Source: Shewanella pneumatophori
GTDB lineage: Bacteria; Pseudomonadota; Gammaproteobacteria; Enterobacterales; Shewanellaceae
Reading direction: 5' to 3'
Length of the DNA stretch: 64,000 nt
NCBI RefSeq assembly: GCF_023283895.1
Contig: NZ_JAKILB010000009.1
Span: 62,001-126,000, forward strand
Of the stretch, positions 58,578 to 64,000 are shown in pieces (position 1 is the first letter of the stretch; each line of letters starts with the position of its first letter). The notes below the pieces were generated by a model. That model saw only the letters and a list, made by a program, of their open reading frames with translations. It had not been told where the DNA came from and ran no database searches. A program made the position numbers and the translations under genes.

Positions 58578-58602
58578 ACGCTCAACTTAAGTTCGCTTGG
58601 AA

Positions 58603-58938
58603 TTAACCTTCGCTAACCATATTGATAGTGTACTTAGGAATATCTACGACTAAGTCAGACGCTGGTACTCGTGACTGGCAAGATAAGCGACTTTCAGGCT
58701 CTAGCCCCCATGCTTTATCTAGCATATCGTCTTCTAGCTCATCACTCTCTTCTAGCTCATCAAAGCCTTCACGAATAATGACGTGACAAGTAGTGCAAGC
58801 ACACGACTTTTCACATGCATGTTCAATATGGATGCCGTTACGTAGTGCAACGTCTAATACCGTTTCACCTTCTTGCGCTTCAACAACAGCGCCATCTGGA
58901 CACAACTCTTCGTGGGGTAAAAATACAATTTGTGGCAT
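58603..58938 (-). CDS. fdx: ISC-system [2Fe-2S] ferredoxin
   Basis: 111 residues. Cluster ligands Cys42, Cys48, Cys51 and Cys87 (HACEKSCACTTC and SRLSCQSR) and the extra Cys46 are at the E. coli positions. It gives electrons to IscS/IscU during cluster assembly. It is 8 bases downstream of hscA and is the last gene of the operon here. Confidence 0.96.
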   Translation of the reverse strand: MPQIVFLPHEELCPDGAVVEAQEGETVLDVALRNGIHIEHACEKSCACTTCHVIIREGFDELEESDELEDDMLDKAWGLEPESRLSCQSRVPASDLVVDIPKYTINMVSEG

Positions 58939-58946
58939 AACCTTAC

Positions 58947-60809
58947 CTATATATTGTCAACCGACTGCCCTTTTAAAGCGAGTCTAATTGAGTTATCCAT
59001 ACGCTTAGCAGCAAAGTCCTGCGTCGCTGTATCTAATGCTTCAATAGCCTTTTCAATCGCATCAGCATCTTCCTCACTTGCAGTTTGTGCAAGTAATGCC
59101 ATATCGGCTTGAATAGCTGTGCGCTCATCATCTGACAGTAAATCACCGTCTTTATTTAATGCAGCACTTAATGACTCGAGTACACGAGCAGCTTCAACCT
59201 GCTTTTCCGCGAGCATACGGCGGGTAATATCGTCTTTCGCATTTGCCATCGAGTCTTTCAGCATACTGCCAATTTCTTCATCGCTTAAACCAAATGACGG
59301 CTTAACTTGAATACTTGATTGAACCCCTGTTGATTTTTCCATTGCCGTTACGCTTAGTAAGCCATCGGCATCAACTTGGAACGTCACTCGAATATGTGCA
59401 GCGCCAGCCGCAAGCGGCGGAATGCCTTGTAAAGTAAACTTAGCAAGCGAGCGACAATCAACCACTAACTCACGTTCACCTTGAACCACATGAAACGCCA
59501 TTGCCGTTTGACCATCTTTAAAAGTGGTAAACTCTTGCGCACGGGCAACTGGAATAGTGGTGTTACGTGAAACCACTTTCTCAACTAAGCCGCCCATAGT
59601 TTCAATACCAAGCGATAATGGGATAACGTCAAGTAACAATAAGTCAGATTCAGGCTTATTACCGACTAAGATATCCGCTTGAATAGCAGCGCCAATGGCC
59701 ACTACGCGATCAGGGTCAATAGAAGTTAACGGCGTTTTACCCATGAAGTTTTCAACTTCTTGGCGCACTAAAGGCACACGAGTTGAACCACCAACCATCA
59801 CAGTCTCTAATACTTCATCAGCGCTAACATCTGCATCTCTTAATGCACGACGACAACTTGCTATGGTTTTCTTTACAAGCTTACTGATTAAACTGTCAAA
59901 CAGCTCACGGCTGATAGATAAAGACTGTTCAGCACCGTTATCATCAATAACACTTGCAACGGTTTCAGCTGCATCAGTTAATGCTTCTTTTACGCGGCGC
60001 GCTTCAATCTGTATTTTTCGATTAAGGCTAGCGCTCACATCAGCTAACTGCCATTGTTCAATTAAATAAGCTTGCAGCGCATGGTCAAAATCATCACCAC
60101 CTAATGCAGAATCACCACCGGTAGCCAATACTTCAAATACGCCTTTGTTTAAACGTAGAATTGAAATATCAAAAGTACCACCACCCAAATCATAAACGGC
60201 GATAACACCCTCTTGACCTGAATCTAAACCGTAAGCAATCGCTGCTGCTGTTGGTTCATTTAAAAGACGTAATACTTTTACACCTGTAAGTGCTGCTGCA
60301 TCTTTAGTGCCTTGACGCTGCGCATCATCAAAGTAAGCAGGAACAGTGATCACCACGCCTTCTAACGTGCCACCAAGCGTTGATTCCGCACGGACCACCA
60401 GCGGCTTTAAAATTTCGGCAGAAACTTGTACTGGGTTAACTTTACCGTTTGGCGTGACAAATATCGGTAAACCATTTTCACTTGCTTCAAACTCGTAAGC
60501 AAACGACTGTGAGCCAGACTGAATATCAGCTAGACTACGACCCATAAAGCGTTTAACTGACACTATGGTATTTTGCGGATCTTGAGCTGAAAACGCTTCA
60601 GCGTCTCGCCCTACCATCACTGTATCTTGGGTATAACGAACGACTGAAGGTAAAGAGTGTCTATCATCTTCGTCAGGTAAAGTATTCGCTACGCCACTAC
60701 GAACCGCAGCAACAAGTGAGTTAGTGGTGCCTAAATCTATCCCAACGGCGAGACGATGTTGGTGAGGAGCAGCGCTCTGTCCAGGCTCTGCTATCTGCAA
60801 AAGTGCCAT
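58947..60809 (-). CDS. hscA: Hsp70-type chaperone HscA
   Basis: 620 residues. [29 protein letters not shown] and [13 protein letters not shown] are the Hsp70 ATPase signatures; the substrate-binding domain follows. It binds the LPPVK motif of IscU and, with HscB, drives cluster transfer. Its place after hscB and before fdx is canonical. Confidence 0.97.
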   Translation of the reverse strand: MALLQIAEPGQSAAPHQHRLAVGIDLGTTNSLVAAVRSGVANTLPDEDDRHSLPSVVRYTQDTVMVGRDAEAFSAQDPQNTIVSVKRFMGRSLADIQSGSQSFAYEFEASENGLPIFVTPNGKVNPVQVSAEILKPLVVRAESTLGGTLEGVVITVPAYFDDAQRQGTKDAAALTGVKVLRLLNEPTAAAIAYGLDSGQEGVIAVYDLGGGTFDISILRLNKGVFEVLATGGDSALGGDDFDHALQAYLIEQWQLADVSASLNRKIQIEARRVKEALTDAAETVASVIDDNGAEQSLSISRELFDSLISKLVKKTIASCRRALRDADVSADEVLETVMVGGSTRVPLVRQEVENFMGKTPLTSIDPDRVVAIGAAIQADILVGNKPESDLLLLDVIPLSLGIETMGGLVEKVVSRNTTIPVARAQEFTTFKDGQTAMAFHVVQGERELVVDCRSLAKFTLQGIPPLAAGAAHIRVTFQVDADGLLSVTAMEKSTGVQSSIQVKPSFGLSDEEIGSMLKDSMANAKDDITRRMLAEKQVEAARVLESLSAALNKDGDLLSDDERTAIQADMALLAQTASEEDADAIEKAIEALDTATQDFAAKRMDNSIRLALKGQSVDNI

Positions 60810-60880
60810 AAATATCCAACTTAAAAAAATGTTGGCTCAAATAGCTTGAGCCAACAATATTATAAAATTAAGACCGCTGA

Positions 60881-61405
60881 CTAATCGAAGAGTGCGTCTT
60901 CCACCCTAGTCAACTCATCTTGTAATTTTGCCATAAACTTGAGTTTACGAATTTGATCTGCAGCCTGCAAATGATCCACTTCAAGATCGCTAATAAGTAA
61001 CACTTTTAATTCAGCGGTGATCTGTTTAGCGTATTGGTCAAAAGAGTCGTATAACGCCGCTATATCATCTTCAGGAGCATTACTGTGAGCAATATCTTCA
61101 AGCGATTCACGCCATTCCATCTGCTGCATTAAAAATTGCGTATCTTTTAACGTGGTAGATTCATGGCTAAGCTCTAACCCTTTTAGTGCTAACAAATGTT
61201 CAGCGCGTTGAATTGGGTTCTTAAGCGTTTGAAAAGCGTCATTAATTTGCGCAGTACGTTGTACTGAAAGACGCTTATCTTGCTCACTTGCGTTAGCAAA
61301 TTTGTCGGGATGAACCGCCCGTTGCAGTTCGCGGTAGCGATCTGCAAGTAAGGCGGTGTCGACATCATAGGAAGGAAGTAAACTAAACAGCTCGAAATAA
61401 TTCAT
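60881..61405 (-). CDS. hscB: J-protein co-chaperone HscB
   Basis: 174 residues. J domain with HPD at 32-34 (AVHPDKF) to stimulate HscA, then a C-terminal helical domain that binds IscU. It lies 71 bases before hscA. Confidence 0.96.
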   Translation of the reverse strand: MNYFELFSLLPSYDVDTALLADRYRELQRAVHPDKFANASEQDKRLSVQRTAQINDAFQTLKNPIQRAEHLLALKGLELSHESTTLKDTQFLMQQMEWRESLEDIAHSNAPEDDIAALYDSFDQYAKQITAELKVLLISDLEVDHLQAADQIRKLKFMAKLQDELTRVEDALFD

Positions 61406-61424
61406 AGTTTAACTTTAAAATGGC

Positions 61425-61748
61425 TTAAACGGTAAAACTCTCGCCGCAGCCACATTCACCTTTCGCGTTCGGGTTATTAAATTGGAAACCTTCGTTTAGA
61501 CCTTCTTTAACAAAGTCCAACTCAATCCCTTGAAGATAGATAAAGCTTTTTGCGTCAATGATGATTTTAACACCATCGACATCGTAAAGTTCATCGTCGT
61601 CATTCAGGTCATCAACAAACTCAAGCACGTAAGCCATACCAGAACAACCCGATGTCTTAAGTCCTAAACGTAAGCCTAAACCTTTGCCACGGCTGGTTAA
61701 GAAACTCTTAACACGTTCAGCCGCAGCGGGAGTGATACTAATTGCCAT
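61425..61748 (-). CDS. iscA: A-type Fe-S carrier IscA
   Basis: 107 residues. Cys35 (TSGCSGMAY), Cys99 and Cys101 (GECGCGESF) are at the E. coli positions. It stores or passes iron and clusters to target enzymes. 15 bases after iscU. Confidence 0.97.
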   Translation of the reverse strand: MAISITPAAAERVKSFLTSRGKGLGLRLGLKTSGCSGMAYVLEFVDDLNDDDELYDVDGVKIIIDAKSFIYLQGIELDFVKEGLNEGFQFNNPNAKGECGCGESFTV

Positions 61749-61762
61749 CTTAACTCCAGGTA

Positions 61763-62146
61763 TTACTTAGATTGCTTTGTTTTGTACTCTTCAAGAGCGG
61801 CTTTAATCGCATCTTCAGCCAAAATTGAGCAATGAATTTTTACTGGTGGTAACGCTAACTCTTCAGCAATATCAGTGTTTTTAATTGCGCCAGCTTCTTC
61901 AATTGTTTTGCCTTTAACCCACTCAGTTACTAGTGAGCTAGAAGCAATGGCACTGCCACAACCGTAAGTTTTAAACTTAGCGTCTTCGATAATACCGTTG
62001 TCGTCGATGCGCAGTTGTAGCTTCATTACGTCACCACAAGCTGGTGCGCCTACCATGCCAGTCACAACTGACGGATCATTTTTATCAAATGAACCTACGT
62101 TACGTGGATTCTCATAATGATCGATTACTTTTTCGCTATAAGCCAT
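61763..62146 (-). CDS. iscU: Fe-S scaffold IscU
   Basis: 127 residues. Cluster-binding Cys37, Cys63 and Cys106, and the HscA recognition segment LPPVK at 99-103, are all in place. New [2Fe-2S] clusters are built here with sulfur from IscS. Confidence 0.98.
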   Translation of the reverse strand: MAYSEKVIDHYENPRNVGSFDKNDPSVVTGMVGAPACGDVMKLQLRIDDNGIIEDAKFKTYGCGSAIASSSLVTEWVKGKTIEEAGAIKNTDIAEELALPPVKIHCSILAEDAIKAALEEYKTKQSK

Positions 62147-62186
62147 GATACAACTCCAATTTATCTATTCGTGAATTAAGTTAAGG

Positions 62187-63401
62187 TTAGTGGTGTGCCC
62201 ACTGAACAGTGTCTAAATCAATACCGTCTTTGAACATTTCCCAAAGCGGAGACATTTCCCTTAAATTACCAATAGATTCTTTAATCGTTTCTATTGCATG
62301 GTCGATCTCTTCATCTGTCGTGAAACGACCGATTGAGAATCGAATTGAGCTATGCGCCATTTCGTCATTCAGACCCAATGCACGTAACACGTAGCTTGGT
62401 TCTAGACTTGCTGAAGTACATGCTGAACCTGAAGAAACTGCTAAGTCTTTTAATGCCATCATTAATGACTCGCCTTCAACGAAGTTAAAGCTCACGTTTA
62501 GGCTACCACAGTGTCTGTTTTCCATATCACCGTTGATATAAGTCTCTTCAATGTGGTTGATACCATTCCAAAGCTTGTCACGTAAACGACGAATACGTTC
62601 GTTATCTACATCCATATCCGCTTTTGCAATTGCAGCAGCTTCACCCATACCTACGATTTGGTGAGTTGCTAGTGTACCACTGCGCATACCACGCTCATGT
62701 CCGCCACCGTGCATTGCTGCTTCTAGACGAATACGTGGCTTACGGCTTACATATAATGCACCAATACCTTTCGGGCCGTACATTTTGTGGCCTGAAATAG
62801 ACAGTAAATCTACTTTGGTCTTTTGCACATCGATAGGCATTTTGCCAGCGCTTTGCGCCGCATCAACATGGAAGACAATTTTACGTGAACGACAAAGTTC
62901 ACCAATCGCATCGATATCTTGGATAACACCGATTTCATTGTTCACTTGCATGATGCTCACTAAAATAGTGTCTTCACGCATAGCAGCTTCAATCATAGCA
63001 ACCGGAATTAGACCACTTGGCTCAGGCTGAAGATATGTCACTTCATAGCCTTCACGCTCAAGTTGGCGGCAAGTATCTAGAACTGCTTTATGTTCTGTCT
63101 TGCTGGTGATGATGTGCTTGCCTTTCTTGTGGTAGAAGTGAGCAACACCTTTAATTGCAAGGTTGTCAGACTCAGTTGCACCAGATGTGAAGACAATTTC
63201 ACGTGGGTCAGCATTGATAAGATCAGCAATTTGGTTACGCGCAATATCAACCGCTTCTTCAGCTTGCCAGCCGTAACGGTGAGAACGAGACGCTGGGTTA
63301 CCAAAAATGCCGTCCATTGTCATGCACTTCATCATTTTCTCTGCAACGCGAGGGTCAACCGGCGTCGTCGCAGCATAATCTAAGTAGATAGGTAGCTTCA
63401 T
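62187..63401 (-). CDS. iscS: Cysteine desulfurase IscS
   Basis: 404 residues from the ATG at 63399-63401 (GGAG six bases upstream; the GTG directly before is not needed). Lys206 ([10 protein letters not shown]) holds PLP and Cys328 (SSGSACTS) takes the persulfide, the same positions as in E. coli. It gives sulfur to IscU, TusA, ThiI and others. Confidence 0.98.
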   Translation of the reverse strand: MKLPIYLDYAATTPVDPRVAEKMMKCMTMDGIFGNPASRSHRYGWQAEEAVDIARNQIADLINADPREIVFTSGATESDNLAIKGVAHFYHKKGKHIITSKTEHKAVLDTCRQLEREGYEVTYLQPEPSGLIPVAMIEAAMREDTILVSIMQVNNEIGVIQDIDAIGELCRSRKIVFHVDAAQSAGKMPIDVQKTKVDLLSISGHKMYGPKGIGALYVSRKPRIRLEAAMHGGGHERGMRSGTLATHQIVGMGEAAAIAKADMDVDNERIRRLRDKLWNGINHIEETYINGDMENRHCGSLNVSFNFVEGESLMMALKDLAVSSGSACTSASLEPSYVLRALGLNDEMAHSSIRFSIGRFTTDEEIDHAIETIKESIGNLREMSPLWEMFKDGIDLDTVQWAHH

Positions 63402-63483
63402 CACACACTCCGTACTTTGTAGCCTCTAGCGGAGACCACTTACAACGTACAAAAAATAATTTTTATATTCATAACAAAAGCTG

Positions 63484-63945
63484 CTAAATGCTGAGCCTTT
63501 GCTCCTGCTGCAATTTATCCTGTTTAACGGAGATAAACTGCACATCTCTTTTATGCATTAATCCTGCTAACGATATGCCATTCAAAAAATCGGAGATTTG
63601 ATTACTTAAGTCTCCCCACAGAGAATGGGTTAAACATCGCGTTCCACTCTGGCAGTTTCCCTGACCTTGGCAACGTGTTGCATCTACGGACTCATCAACC
63701 GCACGTACAACCATACCAACTGAGATCTCACAAGCGTCAGTACCTAAGCGATATCCACCGCCAGGGCCACGTACACTTGAAACCAAGCCGTTCTTTCTAA
63801 GTTTTGCAAAGAGTTGTTCGAGGTAAGATAGAGAGATCCCTTGACGCTCAGAAATATCGGCTAATGGCACAGGACCATTTGTTGAATGCATAGCAACATC
63901 TAACATTGCTGTGACTGCGTACCGACCTTTCGATGTAAGTTTCAT
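63484..63945 (-). CDS. iscR: Fe-S regulator IscR
   Basis: 153 residues of the Rrf2 family. Winged helix-turn-helix first, then cluster ligands Cys92, Cys98, Cys104 and His107 (RCQGQGNC and TRCLTH), at the E. coli positions. With its [2Fe-2S] cluster it represses the isc operon; apo-IscR acts at type 2 sites. First gene of the operon, 79 bases before iscS. Confidence 0.97.
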   Translation of the reverse strand: MKLTSKGRYAVTAMLDVAMHSTNGPVPLADISERQGISLSYLEQLFAKLRKNGLVSSVRGPGGGYRLGTDACEISVGMVVRAVDESVDATRCQGQGNCQSGTRCLTHSLWGDLSNQISDFLNGISLAGLMHKRDVQFISVKQDKLQQEQRLSI

Positions 63946-63984
63946 GCTACTACGTCTCCCAAAAAAGCATAGGTTAATTTCAAC

Positions 63985-64000
63985 ATACCCGACTATTTTA
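63985..64000. promoter_or_regulatory. IscR type 1 site, cut by the window edge
   Basis: ATACCCGACTATTTTA matches the first 16 bases of the E. coli type 1 consensus ATACYYGACTAWWWTRGTC; the remaining bases lie outside the window. It lies 40-55 bases before the iscR ATG, where autorepression is expected. Confidence 0.7.

Larger units (their letters stand above)
58018..58602. other. Gap between iscX and fdx
   Basis: 585 bases without a credible gene. Contents: the fdx terminator (58544-58577), the repeat at 58364-58457, and a small palindrome GAGAGCAAGGCTCTC at 58497-58511. The iscX promoter should also be here. Confidence 0.6.

Noticed and set aside
58405..58590. 61-codon frame on the plus strand between iscX and fdx
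   Set aside because: It runs through the repeat and the fdx terminator, so it is very unlikely to be a gene.

Overview
The window is a chromosomal segment of a gammaproteobacterium, most likely Shewanella or a close relative in the Alteromonadales. The evidence is a set of core genes whose lengths and active-site positions match E. coli closely (isc operon, adk, gsk, recR, ndk, lolCDE, cysB), a DUF2986 gene and a CsiV gene typical of this group, and a large TonB-dependent receptor. I see no rRNA, tRNA, phage, insertion sequence or CRISPR array. Most genes are on the minus strand.

Layout. 1-2.8 kb: an RND efflux permease (cut by the window edge), its membrane-fusion protein and a TetR-type regulator that has lost its DNA-binding half. 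2.9-10.5 kb: yqfB, DUF2986, a MATE transporter, a K+ channel with a zinc-ribbon tail, an L,D-transpeptidase, yecM, a short-chain dehydrogenase, an M14-type metallohydrolase and a STAS-like protein. 10.5-19.5 kb: lolCDE (lipoprotein export), a PilZ-like gene, mfd, csiV and acyP. 19.6-29.8 kb: ycfP, nagZ, sdaA, cysB, an unknown membrane-anchored gene, topA and astB. 29.9-33.9 kb: a large Ig-like lipoprotein with calcium-loop motifs and a dicarboxylate/amino-acid symporter. 34-48.3 kb: maa-like, gsk, hemH, adk, cnoX, htpG, recR, a two-gene insert, ybaB, dnaX and apt. 48.5-53.2 kb: ybaN, a 39-residue membrane peptide behind a perfect FNR-type box, the hvfCBA RiPP locus, dusC and a DksA-type zinc-finger gene. 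53.2-57.6 kb: a TonB receptor, a long AT-rich gap, ndk and a 56-residue His-rich peptide. 57.8-64 kb: iscX, then fdx-hscA-hscB-iscA-iscU-iscS-iscR with an IscR site at the very edge.

The most interesting system is the hvfABC-like locus (49215-51321). It has a secreted precursor with twelve EGKCG motifs in six pairs, a multinuclear iron-dependent oxidative enzyme (MNIO, DUF692) and its DUF2063 partner. Related peptides are copper-binding RiPPs whose motif cysteines are oxidised to new heterocycles. The second strong signal is inside dnaX: a run of nine A at codons 423-426 followed at once by TGA in the -1 frame. It predicts a 427-residue gamma subunit, almost the same length as E. coli gamma although this tau is much longer.

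Several starts given here are internal to the longest open frame. They were chosen by Shine-Dalgarno position and alignment to known family N-termini.
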